Both the position numbers and the translations under genes were made by a program. From NCBI GenBank assembly GCA_030151005.1, contig JASLES010000451.1, forward strand, positions 1 through 20,104: a stretch of DNA of 20,104 bases, given 5' to 3'. Source of the stretch: Silvimonas sp. (lineage in GTDB: Bacteria; Pseudomonadota; Gammaproteobacteria; Burkholderiales; Chitinibacteraceae). The notes beneath the pieces were generated by a model. The model did not search any database. It was not told the origin of the DNA and saw only the letters and a program-made list of their open reading frames with translations. Positions 7,455 to 15,922 of this stretch are shown here, one piece after another (position 1 is the stretch's first letter; each line of letters opens with the position of its first letter).

Positions 7455-8225
7455 TCAGCCCGGCAACTGGTCTGCGGCTGTTTCTGCCAGGTGGCGGATG
7501 TGCCGGGCCATGGTCACATTGACGCCATAGCGGTTTTCCAGCCAGTCCAGAATGGCCAGCGCCGCTTGTGGCGTGGCGTTGTAGCCGGGCATGAACGGGT
7601 CAACTGCGCTGGCTGGAAACCTGAATTCAAAACGCCGCTCTGGCGCAAAACGGTCTGTTGGCGCAGCGGCGGTGCTCGCTAGCGCGGTCAGTTCCAGAAC
7701 CCGGTTGACCGCATCCACCTGCACGAGCCTGAAGCCGGACAGGCGCTCTCCGCGCGCATAACGCCCCAGCCCGACGTAAAGGTTGCCGAGAATTTCACCA
7801 ATCAGCCATTTCTCTGTTCTGGCGGCGGGTGGCTGGGCAATGGGTTGGCAGATATCCAGCGCTACGCCTGGTGCTGCCCAGACCATCTGGCCGGGGGAGT
7901 AAAAAATGGCGGGCAGTTCTTCCAGTTCGAATACGGCAAATTCGCAAAACACCCCGTCATCAAACATGACCTTGTGGCCGTCAACGGTATTGCGGTACTG
8001 AAAGGCCAGCGGGCGGATGTCAGACAGCCAATCCAGTTTGTCGATCAATCGGGCTTTCTTGCCAGGTGCGGCAATGGCAAAGAAATCCAGATCCGACCAT
8101 TGATCCATACGCTCCCGCTCAACGCCGGCAGAGCCCAGACCAAACAAGGCAATGGCGTCGCCGCAGCGCGCCAGGGAAAGGCCAATTTCATCAAGTCGCC
8201 GCAACAGGCTTTGCCGGCTGTTCAT
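7455..8225 (-). CDS. Nucleotidyltransferase-fold protein (lincosamide nucleotidyltransferase-like)
   Basis: Counting from ATG 8225 (256 aa), the pol-beta-type signature is visible: G31-S32 in LFGLGSAG, then D45 and D47 in WSDLDFF, with a possible third carboxylate E95 in VFCEFAVFEL. Family members transfer a nucleotide to a small molecule or protein; the C-terminal half (about 110-256) is helical and unassigned. It loosely resembles LnuB/LnuF-type enzymes, but resistance activity cannot be inferred. The start is uncertain: ATG 8237 would add four residues, but the predicted promoter would leave it a leader of only about 8 nt, and 8225 has a weak GAG element upstream. It is transcribed alone. 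Confidence 0.8.
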   Translation of the reverse strand: MNSRQSLLRRLDEIGLSLARCGDAIALFGLGSAGVERERMDQWSDLDFFAIAAPGKKARLIDKLDWLSDIRPLAFQYRNTVDGHKVMFDDGVFCEFAVFELEELPAIFYSPGQMVWAAPGVALDICQPIAQPPAARTEKWLIGEILGNLYVGLGRYARGERLSGFRLVQVDAVNRVLELTALASTAAAPTDRFAPERRFEFRFPASAVDPFMPGYNATPQAALAILDWLENRYGVNVTMARHIRHLAETAADQLPG

Positions 8226-8252
8226 GGTTGTTCTCATGGATAGAAAACAGCC

Positions 8253-8290
8253 AGTGTAGTCAGCCGCAATGCAAATTCAAACCGGTTTGA
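8253..8290 (-). promoter_or_regulatory. Promoter with palindromic operator candidate for the nucleotidyltransferase gene
   Basis: On minus, TTGAAT (8280-8275) and TACACT (8258-8253) are spaced by 16 nt. A perfect 14-bp palindrome TCAAACCGGTTTGA (8277-8290) overlaps the -35 box, a position where a bound dimer would block RNA polymerase. The regulator is unknown. Confidence 0.45.
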
Positions 8291-8328
8291 GTGGTATAAA
8301 ACCTGTTTTTATGTTGAATTTCCGCAGT

Positions 8329-8359
8329 GCCCGGCACAGAGCGGTGTGCCGGGCGTTTT
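8329..8359. terminator. Strong hairpin downstream of the chemoreceptor gene
   Basis: Perfect 10-bp stem GCCCGGCACA (8329-8338) / TGTGCCGGGC (8345-8354) with a 6-nt loop. The T-tract (GTTTT) is on the plus side, but the only transcript ending here is the minus-strand chemoreceptor, whose stop is at 8370. It probably acts on that transcript despite the missing U-tract. Confidence 0.6.
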
Positions 8360-8369
8360 GGGGTGGTGG

Positions 8370-10259
8370 TTAGAGGCGGAAACGGCCAAAGTCGGCGTTG
8401 ATGGCCTGAGCCAGTTTTTCCAGGTCTTCCAGATTGCGGGAGGTGCTTTGCAAAGCGCTGTCAGATTGCGCGATACGCTGGTTGATCTGCTCTGTGCTCT
8501 CGCTCATGGCGTTGGTGGCATTGCGCTGCTCTTGCGTTGCATCGGCAATGTGCCCTACCCGGCTGGCCATGTCCTGGATATTGCTGGCGACGCCGTGCAT
8601 GCGCTCGCTGGCACTGGTGGTGAGATTGACGGACGCACTGACACTATCGAGTGCGCCTTGCATGTTTTGCGCTGCGCTGCCGGTTTCCTGGCTGATGGAT
8701 TCGAGCATGCCGGTGATTTCGCTGGTGGCGCTGCTGGTGCGCTCAGCCAGTTTGCGTACTTCATCGGCCACCACGGCAAAGCCACGGCCTTGCTCGCCGG
8801 CCCGTGCGGCTTCAATGGCTGCGTTCAACGCCAGCAAATTGGTCTGGCCGGCAATTTCGCCAATCACAGTGGTAATGGAGCGGATGTCACTGGCGCGCTG
8901 GGCCAGCGTGTCTAGCATGCCGGAGATCGACTGCACGGTTTCACGCGTCTGGCTGCTCTCCCGGGTGATTTGCTCCAGATCGCGCGCGCTGTTGTGGCTT
9001 TGCTCGGCCGTCTGGGTGGCCAGTTCGTCTGCCTGGCGTGCTGAAGAAGCAACTTCGGACACGCTGACCGTAACCTCTTCAATGGCGGCAGCGTTGTGGC
9101 CGGCAAAGTCAGAGATGGAGTTGGCTTCCCGCGCAATGCGCTGGATTTCATGCCGCGCCTGTTCCACACCCTGCGCCAGTTGCTGGCTGCGCTCCCGCAC
9201 AGAGGCAAAGGTCTGCCCTAACTGGCCAATAAACTGGTTGAAGGCTTCGCTGGTCTGGCCCACTTCATCCTGAGTCTGAATGGGCAGACGGCGGGACAAA
9301 TCCGCGTCGCCTTGCGAGATCTCGCGCATGGCATTACGGATGCCCAGCAAGGGTTGCAACTGGCTGCGCAGGTAGTAGCCGCTGATACTGATGATGATGA
9401 TCAGCAACACCACCAGCATGATGGCGCTCTTGAACAGCAACGCGCGGGTGGCAGTTTGCAGCGCGGCTTTGTCGCTCACCGCCACTAGCCGGAACTCGGT
9501 GCCGGGCACCGGCAAGACGGTCACAAGCTTGGTGCGACCGTCGATAGACACTTCAGTAAAACCCTTCTCATTGAACGTGGATTCCAGCACGGCGGGGGTC
9601 AATGCTGCACCCAGGGCGGAGGCCGGCTGGTTCAGGCGGGTTGGATCGCCGTGGGCGAAAATCAGCCCGGCCGGGTTGACGATAAAGGCATAGCCCTCGC
9701 CCGGCAATTGCGTGCGTTTGAGTTCCTGCATGATGCTGGAAATCTCGACATCTGCGCCGATCACACCAACGACTTTGCCGCCATCCACCACCGCATGGGC
9801 AAAGCTGGAAACCGCGGTGTTGGTTGCAGCGGCCACTGAGGGCATTTCAACAAAAGTGCCGGTTTGCTCGGCTTCGGCGCGGCCCCACCAGTGCCATTTG
9901 CGCGGGTCATTGTTGTCTGGCGGCAGCACCACATTATTGGCGTTCTGCTGGGTGCCATCCGGATAGGCCAGGAAGACATTGGCAAAACCGCCAGCGTCAC
10001 GGGCGTAACCCATAGCGGCAACCAGCCCCGGATCATGCGGGACAGGCTTGAATGCATTCAGAACTTGCGCCTTGGCGGAGATCCAGTTGCCAATATGTAT
10101 GCCCAGAATGCTACTTTGCGCGCTGATCTGGGTGCGCGATTCGGCTTCTTGTTGCGTGCTGGATAAAAAGTAACCGGCACCGGCAATCACAACGCCAGTG
10201 ATGATAACCAGCAGGCTGACGGCAATAACCAGTTTGCTCTGCAGAGTGCGTGCGCCCAT
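8370..10259 (-). CDS. Methyl-accepting chemotaxis protein with dCache sensor domain
   Basis: Transmembrane chemoreceptor that signals to CheA/CheW. Counting from ATG 10259 (629 aa): TM1 about 9-30; periplasmic dCache-type sensor about 36-270; TM2 about 276-298 ([19 protein letters not shown]); HAMP about 299-350; cytoplasmic signalling domain to the end, with the conserved hairpin tip ([19 protein letters not shown], then [18 protein letters not shown]). The sensor keeps R120-x-W122 and D170, part of the amino-acid-binding dCache signature, but the middle Y-x-D is not evident, so the ligand is uncertain. I start at 10259 because GGAGAA lies 7 nt upstream; an earlier in-frame start would add 14 residues before TM1. 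There is no C-terminal NWETF-type CheR tether. A small membrane-protein gene lies 99 nt upstream on the same strand. Confidence 0.95.
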   Translation of the reverse strand: MGARTLQSKLVIAVSLLVIITGVVIAGAGYFLSSTQQEAESRTQISAQSSILGIHIGNWISAKAQVLNAFKPVPHDPGLVAAMGYARDAGGFANVFLAYPDGTQQNANNVVLPPDNNDPRKWHWWGRAEAEQTGTFVEMPSVAAATNTAVSSFAHAVVDGGKVVGVIGADVEISSIMQELKRTQLPGEGYAFIVNPAGLIFAHGDPTRLNQPASALGAALTPAVLESTFNEKGFTEVSIDGRTKLVTVLPVPGTEFRLVAVSDKAALQTATRALLFKSAIMLVVLLIIIISISGYYLRSQLQPLLGIRNAMREISQGDADLSRRLPIQTQDEVGQTSEAFNQFIGQLGQTFASVRERSQQLAQGVEQARHEIQRIAREANSISDFAGHNAAAIEEVTVSVSEVASSARQADELATQTAEQSHNSARDLEQITRESSQTRETVQSISGMLDTLAQRASDIRSITTVIGEIAGQTNLLALNAAIEAARAGEQGRGFAVVADEVRKLAERTSSATSEITGMLESISQETGSAAQNMQGALDSVSASVNLTTSASERMHGVASNIQDMASRVGHIADATQEQRNATNAMSESTEQINQRIAQSDSALQSTSRNLEDLEKLAQAINADFGRFRL

Positions 10260-10358
10260 CGTTGTATTCTCCGACCTTGGTGTTATGTCTTTGTATTGCA
10301 ATTATTGATGGGGATGACGAAATTTGCTGGCCGGTTTAATGGACCGGTTGGCAGCGTG

Positions 10359-10817
10359 TTAACGCGTGGGCGCGGCCGGTATGGCCTCCCACAATACGGG
10401 TAGTCTGGAATGACTATCGTGCCCGGTGCATTCCCGGCAGGTGTAGTAGCGTGGCCCGGCATTGTCGGCAATGAGCGTAAAGCCCAGATCGCCCCCGGCA
10501 ACCCGGTAAGACACCGCGCCAGAGGGGCCTTGCATGACCGTGACAGCGGTGCTCACCGTGCGGCGCTCATTGCGATCAGTGGCATGGAGTACGCCACTGT
10601 GGTGGCTGGTATTCAGAAGTAACAATGCCGGAATGTCGCCGTTGCGCTGTTGAAACGCAATGATGTCACCCAGTGCTGGGCGCTCGCTCAACCACCAGTC
10701 GCCGTAGAGGTAGTTGCGGATCAGGTGTCCGCCATAAAACAGCAGCAGGCAAGCCAGTACTGCCACGACTTTCCAGTGTGCGCGCAAGCCGTGTTGATCG
10801 TGAATCCCGGCTTTCAT
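10359..10817 (-). CDS. Hypothetical single-pass membrane protein with Cys-x-x-Cys motif
   Basis: Not a family I recognise. The 152 residues have one membrane segment at about 15-33 (WKVVAVLACLLLFYGGHLI) after a His/Arg-containing N-terminus, then a soluble part that by the positive-inside rule should face the periplasm. Near the C-terminus is YTCRECTGHD, a Cys-x-x-Cys followed by His, which could bind metal or be redox active. ATG 10817 has AGGAT about 9 nt upstream. It is encoded 99 nt upstream of the chemoreceptor on the same strand, so co-transcription is possible. Composition is protein-like. Confidence 0.65.
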   Translation of the reverse strand: MKAGIHDQHGLRAHWKVVAVLACLLLFYGGHLIRNYLYGDWWLSERPALGDIIAFQQRNGDIPALLLLNTSHHSGVLHATDRNERRTVSTAVTVMQGPSGAVSYRVAGGDLGFTLIADNAGPRYYTCRECTGHDSHSRLPVLWEAIPAAPTR

Positions 10818-11177
10818 CGTTTTGAATCCTGCAAAAATCGCCCTTGGCCATGCTACTGGTATGGTTTTTTGCGGTAATTAGCGTGAAGTGGGTATTTATT
10901 GAATGAATGTTTTGTGATTTACGTGCGGCGTTGCGGCCCGTTGCGGATCATGCAGGCAAGCTGTTTTGTCATGAAATGGCAATAAAATCAAGCGCCTGAG
11001 GTTGTTTTGTTTTTGTTGCAGGTTGCGTGATGCGGTGTGTCCAGACCATGAATGGTTTGCGACGCAACCAGGGTGATTTGTGTATGTCTGCCCTGCGCAG
11101 GGGCTCCCTGCGGTGTGCCGCCAATCAGACGCGCCCGCGCATGGGTCTGATGCAAGTTGTCTCTCTGGAGGATATGC
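10818..11177. other. Divergent intergenic region with a foldable leader for the amidohydrolase gene
   Basis: The gap lies between the minus membrane-protein gene and the plus amidohydrolase gene. The first 190 nt are AT-rich, with no clear -35/-10 pair. At 11021-11069 an 8-bp repeat GGTTGCGT / ACGCAACC encloses a small hairpin ACCAT-GA-ATGGT (11045-11056). At 11091-11102 is the palindrome CCCTGCGCAGGG. A 34-codon open frame (11084-11188), with GGGTGA about 8 nt before its ATG, overlaps the amidohydrolase start and might be a leader peptide. A minus-strand open frame crossing this gap (10896-11384) overlaps the amidohydrolase gene and does not look like protein. Confidence 0.35.
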
Positions 11178-13013
11178 ATGTCTGCTGAGCTCATTTTGCA
11201 CAATGGTGCGATCCATACCGTGGACCCTGCCAATCCGGTAGCGCGCGCCGTGGCGATTGCCGCTGGACGATTCCTGGCGGTCGGGGCCGATGCTGAGGTT
11301 ATGCGTTACCGTAACGCGCAGACCCGGTTGATCGACCTGAACGGGCGTGCCGTGATACCGGGGCTTAATGACTCGCACCTGCACCTGATCCGGGGTGGGC
11401 TCAACTACAACCTGGAATTACGGTGGGAGGGGGTGCCCTCGCTGGCGGATGCTTTGCGCATGCTTAAAAGTCAGGCCGAAATCACACCGGCACCGCAGTG
11501 GGTGCGAGTGGTTGGTGGCTGGACGGAGTTCCAGTTTGCCGAGCGCCGCATGCCCACACTCGACGAGATCAACGCCGCCGCGCCCGAGACCCCGGTGTTT
11601 ATCCTGCATTTGTATGACCGCGCCCTGCTCAACCGCGTCGCCTTGCGCGCTGTTGGGTATACCAGGGACACGCCCAACCCGCCAGGTGGCGAAATCCAGC
11701 GTGATGCCAGCGGCAACCCCACCGGCATGCTGATTGCGCGGCCCAATGCGATGATCCTGTATGCCTCGCTGGCCAAAGGCCCCAGATTGCCGCAAGAGTA
11801 TCAACTCAATTCCACGCGGCATTTCATGCGTGAACTCAATCGGCTGGGGCTGACCAGTGCGATTGATGCGGGTGGCGGATTTCAGAACTACCCGGACGAT
11901 TACGCTGTGGTACAGCAGCTGGCGCAGGCAGACCAACTGACCGTGCGCATTGCCTACAACCTCTTTACCCAGAACAAAGGTGCGGAACTGGCGGACTTTA
12001 CCCGCTGGACTGAGCTGTCCGCACCGGGCGTTGGCGACGATTTTTTGCGGCTCAATGGTGCCGGCGAAATGCTGGTGTTCTCTGCCGCAGATTTTGAAGA
12101 TTTTCTGCAAGCGCGCCCGGAGCTTGCGCCAGAAATGGAGCCAGAACTGGAGCGTGTGGTGCGGCACCTTGTCAGCCAGCGCTGGCCGTTCCGTTTGCAT
12201 GCCACTTATGACGAATCCATCAGTCGCATGCTGGATGTGTTTGAACGGGTGAATCGGGATATCCCGTTTGCCGGATTGCACTGGTTTTTTGATCACGCGG
12301 AGACCATCTCTGAACGCAATATCGAGCGCGTCAAAGCGCTGGGCGGCGGTATTGCCATCCAGCACCGCATGGCGTTTCAGGGTGAGTATTTTGCTGACCG
12401 CTATGGCGCCGCGGCCGCCGCCCATACCCCACCCGTGAAGCGCATGTTGGCGAATGAACTGCCAGTAGGTGCCGGAACCGATGCCACGCGCGTCGCCAGT
12501 TACAACCCCTGGACGGCGTTGTACTGGCTGGTGAGTGGCCGCACCGTGGGTGGGCTGAAACTGTATGACGAAGCCAACCAGCTATCCCGAAGCGAGGCTC
12601 TGGCTTTGTGGACGCTGGGGAGTACCTGGTTTTCCAGTGAAACCGGCAAGAAAGGCCAGATCAAGGCCGGCCAGCTAGCTGATCTGGCGGTGCTGAGTGA
12701 GGACTATTTTGCAGTGCCGGAAGAAGCCATCAAGCACATCGAGTCCGTGCTGACCCTGGTGGGCGGGCGGATTGTCTATGCCGCTGATGAATTTGGCAGT
12801 ATGGCGCCACCCGCCCTGCCCGTGATGCCAGACTGGTCGCCAGTGCGGCGCGTGCCGGGGCATTACAACCCGGTGCGTCCGGCGGCTCACCAATGCAGCG
12901 GGCCTTGCACGGTGCATCTGCATAGTCATGACACAGCACGCCGCGCCAGTGTGCCCGTTTCTGACTTCACCGGATTCTGGGGCGTATTTGGCTGCTCTTG
13001 TTTTGCATTCTGA
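11178..13013 (+). CDS. Amidohydrolase (YtcJ/amidohydrolase_3 family)
   Basis: Metal-dependent hydrolase of the amidohydrolase superfamily, expected to hydrolyse amide or related C-N bonds; substrate not predictable. Counting from ATG 11178 (611 aa), the small N-terminal beta domain is followed by the metal-binding H67-x-H69 (NDSHLHLIRGG), further His candidates H341 (RLHATYD) and H373 (FDHAETIS), and the barrel-end Asp D435 (GTDATR). The C-terminal beta part has GQIKAGQLADLAVLSEDY. There is no signal peptide, so probably cytoplasmic. The tail after about 570 is Cys/His-rich (HQCSGPC, HLHSHD, GCSCFAF). I chose 11178 because GGAGGA lies 5 nt upstream; a TTG at 11157 is in frame but has no ribosome site. 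It ends at a strong terminator. Confidence 0.93.
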   Translation: MSAELILHNGAIHTVDPANPVARAVAIAAGRFLAVGADAEVMRYRNAQTRLIDLNGRAVIPGLNDSHLHLIRGGLNYNLELRWEGVPSLADALRMLKSQAEITPAPQWVRVVGGWTEFQFAERRMPTLDEINAAAPETPVFILHLYDRALLNRVALRAVGYTRDTPNPPGGEIQRDASGNPTGMLIARPNAMILYASLAKGPRLPQEYQLNSTRHFMRELNRLGLTSAIDAGGGFQNYPDDYAVVQQLAQADQLTVRIAYNLFTQNKGAELADFTRWTELSAPGVGDDFLRLNGAGEMLVFSAADFEDFLQARPELAPEMEPELERVVRHLVSQRWPFRLHATYDESISRMLDVFERVNRDIPFAGLHWFFDHAETISERNIERVKALGGGIAIQHRMAFQGEYFADRYGAAAAAHTPPVKRMLANELPVGAGTDATRVASYNPWTALYWLVSGRTVGGLKLYDEANQLSRSEALALWTLGSTWFSSETGKKGQIKAGQLADLAVLSEDYFAVPEEAIKHIESVLTLVGGRIVYAADEFGSMAPPALPVMPDWSPVRRVPGHYNPVRPAAHQCSGPCTVHLHSHDTARRASVPVSDFTGFWGVFGCSCFAF

Positions 13014-13016
13014 CCA

Positions 13017-13053
13017 GCAAGAAAAAACCGGGCCGCGCCCGGTTTTTTCTTGC
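13017..13053. terminator. Perfect bidirectional Rho-independent terminator
   Basis: Perfect 17-bp inverted repeat GCAAGAAAAAACCGGGC (13017-13033) / GCCCGGTTTTTTCTTGC (13037-13053) with a 3-nt loop. It has A- and T-tracts on both flanks, so it can work in either direction. It lies between the convergent amidohydrolase (stop 13013) and alpha/beta hydrolase (stop 13063). Confidence 0.92.
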
Positions 13054-13062
13054 ATGCCGCAA

Positions 13063-13908
13063 TCAGCCCTTGATGAATGCCAGCAAGTCTGCGTTGACCT
13101 TGTCGGCTTCGGTTGCGCACATGCCGTGCGATGCGCCAGGGTAGACCTTCAATGTGGCGTCCTTGACCAGCTTGGCAGATTTTTGTGCGGAAGCGGCAAT
13201 CGGCACAATCTGGTCATCGTCTCCGTGCAAAATCAGGGTCGGCACGTCAATGCGCTTGAGGTCTTCAGTGTAATCAACCTCAGAGAATTCGCGGATGCAC
13301 AGGTAGTGCCCAAGCACCGAGCCGGCCATGCCTTCGCGGACAAACTCATCAATCAAACCTTGCGATACTTTCGCACCTTCGCGGTTAAAGCCAAAGAACG
13401 GGACGGCCAGGTCTTTATAAAGTTGCGCGCGATTGGCAGCAACGCCAGCACGCAGGCCATCAAAGGCCGTCAGCGGCGTGCCTTCCGGGTTGCTGGCTGA
13501 TTGCAGCATAACTGGAGGCACTGCCCCGATCAGTACGGCTTTGGCTACACGCTGGCTGCCGTGGCGGCCGATATAGTGCGCCACTTCGCCGCCGCCCGTG
13601 GAGTGGCCCACCAGGACGGCGTTTTTGATATCCAGTGCGTCAAGCACTGCGGCCAGATCGTCCGCGTAGGTGTTCATGTCGTTGCCAGTGGCGGTCTGTG
13701 AAGAACGGCCATGGCCACGACGATCATGCGCAATGACGCGGTAGCCTTGCTGCAGCAGAAACAGCATTTGCGGGTCCCAGGCGTCTGCACACAGCGGCCA
13801 GCCGTGCGAGAACACCACGGGCTGACCGGTACCCCAGTCTTTGTAGAAAATCTGCGCGCCATCTTCAGTGGTGACAAAGTTGCCAGCAACTTGCTTGTGA
13901 TCTTGCAT
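13063..13908 (-). CDS. Alpha/beta hydrolase, non-heme chloroperoxidase/perhydrolase-like
   Basis: The 281 residues match the length of cofactor-free haloperoxidases and aryl esterases of the alpha/beta fold. Visible features are the oxyanion region [27 protein letters not shown], the nucleophile elbow GHSTGGGE (S103), the acid in HGDDDQIVP (D232) and H261 in ASHGMC. These enzymes hydrolyse esters and can form peracids; the true substrate is open. No signal peptide. ATG 13908 has GGAGAA about 6 nt upstream. It is transcribed away from the lipoprotein hydrolase at 14106, sharing a 197-nt divergent promoter region, and ends at the 13017-13053 terminator. Confidence 0.93.
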   Translation of the reverse strand: MQDHKQVAGNFVTTEDGAQIFYKDWGTGQPVVFSHGWPLCADAWDPQMLFLLQQGYRVIAHDRRGHGRSSQTATGNDMNTYADDLAAVLDALDIKNAVLVGHSTGGGEVAHYIGRHGSQRVAKAVLIGAVPPVMLQSASNPEGTPLTAFDGLRAGVAANRAQLYKDLAVPFFGFNREGAKVSQGLIDEFVREGMAGSVLGHYLCIREFSEVDYTEDLKRIDVPTLILHGDDDQIVPIAASAQKSAKLVKDATLKVYPGASHGMCATEADKVNADLLAFIKG

Positions 13909-14105
13909 GGGTTTCTCCAGGAGTTGTGATCTTGCGTGTCGTCACGATACGGCGAGCCCGTTTGTCCGGCCTCCACAGGTGGGCATGTCGATTCATCGCC
14001 CTTTCGGGTGAGAGGGGTATCGGCGATTCGGGTCACAGCGGATTTCATGGCGCTTTCATTCTGACCATTGATACTGGCTGTGTTTGCCCTGCCTGGAGCT
14101 TTAGC

Positions 14106-14903
14106 ATGCTGCGCGAGATATTGCTGGCCTCAAGTCTTGTTGGCCTGACCGGGTGTTCATTCGTGCCGGATCACGGGCAGTCGAGCGTGGTGGGTGGCGG
14201 CAAAGTGGCCTGGTCTTTGGCAGGCGCCGGGCGGCCAGTGGTGGTGTTGCAGTCCGGGCTGGGGGACGACCGCAGCGCCTGGGCGCCGGTATTCAGTGCC
14301 TTGGCTGCGCGTTATCCGGTATTTGCGTATGACCGGCCTGGCTACGGAGCAAGCCAAAGCGCTTCGGCCTCCCGGGATCCCTGCGCCATTGCCGAAGAAT
14401 TGCATCAGCTCTTGCACGCTGCGGGCGTGCAGCCCCCGTATCTGCTGGTGGGGCATTCCATTGGTGGCTTGTACCAGTACGTCTTTGCGCGGTTATATCC
14501 GGACGAGGTGGCTGGCCTCGTGCTGGTAGATGCCACCCATCCGGACCACTGGCGCAATATGCAAAACCAGTCTGGCGCGCAGGCGACCTTGCTTAAGGGG
14601 ATGCGTGCCACCGTTTTTACGCCCGCCATGCGGGCGGAGTTTGATGATCAAGACAAGTGTCTGGCGCGTTTTGAGGGTGCCGCGCCACTGGGTAAGCCTG
14701 TGCGGGTGCTGGTACGAACGCGCTTTGATCTGATCGAGCAAGGTGGTTTTGAGGCGCAGACACATCTGGAAGAAGCAAACTGGCTGGTCCTGACGGGCGC
14801 GGGCCAGGCGCAGGCGGTCAATTCGGGGCATTACATCCAGCAAGCGCAGCCACAAGTGGTGGTCGATGCCGTGACTGCCGTCGCCCACGAGGCCGGATAT
14901 TAG
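14106..14903 (+). CDS. Alpha/beta hydrolase lipoprotein
   Basis: 265 residues from ATG 14106, chosen because GGAG lies 7 nt upstream and the start gives a clean lipoprotein signal: MLREILLASSLVGLTGC, with lipobox LTGC and lipidated C17. The open frame extends back to 13926, but that part does not look like protein. The mature protein is an alpha/beta hydrolase: QSGLGDDRSAWAPV (oxyanion region), AYDRPGYGAS, nucleophile elbow VGHSIGG (S118) and a C-terminal His in NSGHYIQ (H242). The catalytic Asp is not certain. It should be anchored in the inner or outer membrane facing the periplasm and hydrolyse an ester or similar bond. Confidence 0.88.
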   Translation: MLREILLASSLVGLTGCSFVPDHGQSSVVGGGKVAWSLAGAGRPVVVLQSGLGDDRSAWAPVFSALAARYPVFAYDRPGYGASQSASASRDPCAIAEELHQLLHAAGVQPPYLLVGHSIGGLYQYVFARLYPDEVAGLVLVDATHPDHWRNMQNQSGAQATLLKGMRATVFTPAMRAEFDDQDKCLARFEGAAPLGKPVRVLVRTRFDLIEQGGFEAQTHLEEANWLVLTGAGQAQAVNSGHYIQQAQPQVVVDAVTAVAHEAGY

Positions 14904-14909
14904 GATATT

Positions 14910-14929
14910 GCTGATGGTGCGCCGTCAGC
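14910..14929 (+). terminator. Possible weak stem-loop after the lipoprotein hydrolase
   Basis: GCTGATGG / CCGTCAGC pair over 8 bp with one G-U wobble and a TGCG loop, seven bases after the stop at 14903. There is no T-tract, so it is only a possible terminator. Confidence 0.3.
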
Positions 14930-14981
14930 GTCGGCTGGGCGTGCTATGCTGGCGTCCGGTTCTGGCTCGTGTCTATCTGCA

Positions 14982-15317
14982 ATGAAAGCTTTCGTCTGTG
15001 CCCTTTTCCTGCTGTTTGCGGCTCCGGTTTTTGCCGGGCCGTACGTGGATCGCCTTAACGCCTGTGATCAGGCGCCTTTGACATGCCTCGTCGAGCTTAA
15101 CGCGTATATCCATGTCGATGCCCCGCGCCACGGCATCAGCCAGGAGCAACTGGCTCAATTCATGGAACAAGCCACGCAATTTTGCAAAGAACATCCGGAT
15201 TCAGAAACCTATGCCAGCGCCTGTGGCCGGCATGAGGGTGATGTGAAATCCGGCATTTTCTATGTCTACGTACACTACGTAGATGAAGCGCTCACCCCGC
15301 CTGCCACCCAGCAATAA
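14982..15317 (+). CDS. Small exported hypothetical protein with four mature cysteines
   Basis: 111 residues from ATG 14982. The N-terminus MKAFVCALFLLFAAPVFA is a classical Sec signal peptide, probably cut after A18 (VFA). The mature part, about 93 residues, has four cysteines (C28, C35, C68, C81), consistent with two disulfides in the periplasm. The motif ACDQAPLTCLVELNAYIH near the start and an acidic helix region (ISQEQLAQFMEQATQFCKEH) can be seen. Family unknown to me. No good Shine-Dalgarno precedes 14982; an in-frame ATG at 14946 would bury the signal peptide. It follows the lipoprotein hydrolase by 78 nt on the same strand. Confidence 0.68.
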   Translation: MKAFVCALFLLFAAPVFAGPYVDRLNACDQAPLTCLVELNAYIHVDAPRHGISQEQLAQFMEQATQFCKEHPDSETYASACGRHEGDVKSGIFYVYVHYVDEALTPPATQQ

Positions 15318-15489
15318 TCAACGCGCCATTCCTGGTCAGTTACACACCGCCTGGTTCACCCGCTGCGCTGTCATTCGCATGTCATACCGTTTGTCGATGC
15401 TGTGCGGTAGAACACTTTGCGTTTGTGGCTGTCTTTTCGTTTTTGGTTTCGTGTGAAATTATGGCGCGCTTTTATCCAGAGGGTGATCA

Positions 15490-15783
15490 ATGAATCATTT
15501 CCAGATCCGCTATCAAACCTGGCATGGCGAAAAGACGTTTTATTATGATTTTGGGGCAGACTTACCCTGGACCCGGGTGGACTCACTCGTGCTGGAAGCC
15601 GTGATCCAGAACGAATTCCCGGAAGATATCGCCTTGCGGCGCATTGTGGATTTTCCGCTTGGTGAAAAGCCGCAGCGGGAAACCATTGAAGCCATCATGA
15701 CCCGCTTTGCCCTGCGTGATATCGAGTTTCACGTGGCGGGTGAAACCCACAAAATCCGCCCCAAACACGTATTCCATCTGTAA
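15490..15783 (+). CDS. Small hypothetical protein (97 aa)
   Basis: Unrecognised family. The composition is that of a small soluble protein (start MNHFQIRYQTWHGEKTFYYD, end HVAGETHKIRPKHVFHL), mixed alpha/beta, with no signal peptide, membrane segment or cysteines. The ATG at 15490 has AGAGGGTG about 4 nt upstream, a good ribosome site. It sits 172 nt after the exported four-cysteine protein and 139 nt before the ergothioneine fusion gene, all on plus. Nothing links it clearly to either. Confidence 0.65.
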   Translation: MNHFQIRYQTWHGEKTFYYDFGADLPWTRVDSLVLEAVIQNEFPEDIALRRIVDFPLGEKPQRETIEAIMTRFALRDIEFHVAGETHKIRPKHVFHL

Positions 15784-15922
15784 TCCGCAGGCAGATGTAC
15801 CCCGCCTTGCGCGGGCGGATGGGCGGTCCTACATCACAATCAGCCCACCTCTGATGCCGTTGTAATGTCTATACCCTAAGCTGAGTCGGCATTGCCCCAC
15901 GTTAAACAGCAAAGGTGCAGAG

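Noticed and set aside
8434..9273. 279-codon plus frame opposite the chemoreceptor
   Set aside because: Ser/Met/Leu-rich antisense shadow of the conserved chemoreceptor signalling domain.
11418..12425. 335-codon minus frame opposite the amidohydrolase
   Set aside because: Antisense to a well-supported enzyme; no recognisable domain or ribosome site.
13926..14105. 60-residue upstream extension of the lipoprotein hydrolase
   Set aside because: It would hide the lipoprotein signal, while ATG 14106 has a well-placed GGAG and gives a textbook lipobox.
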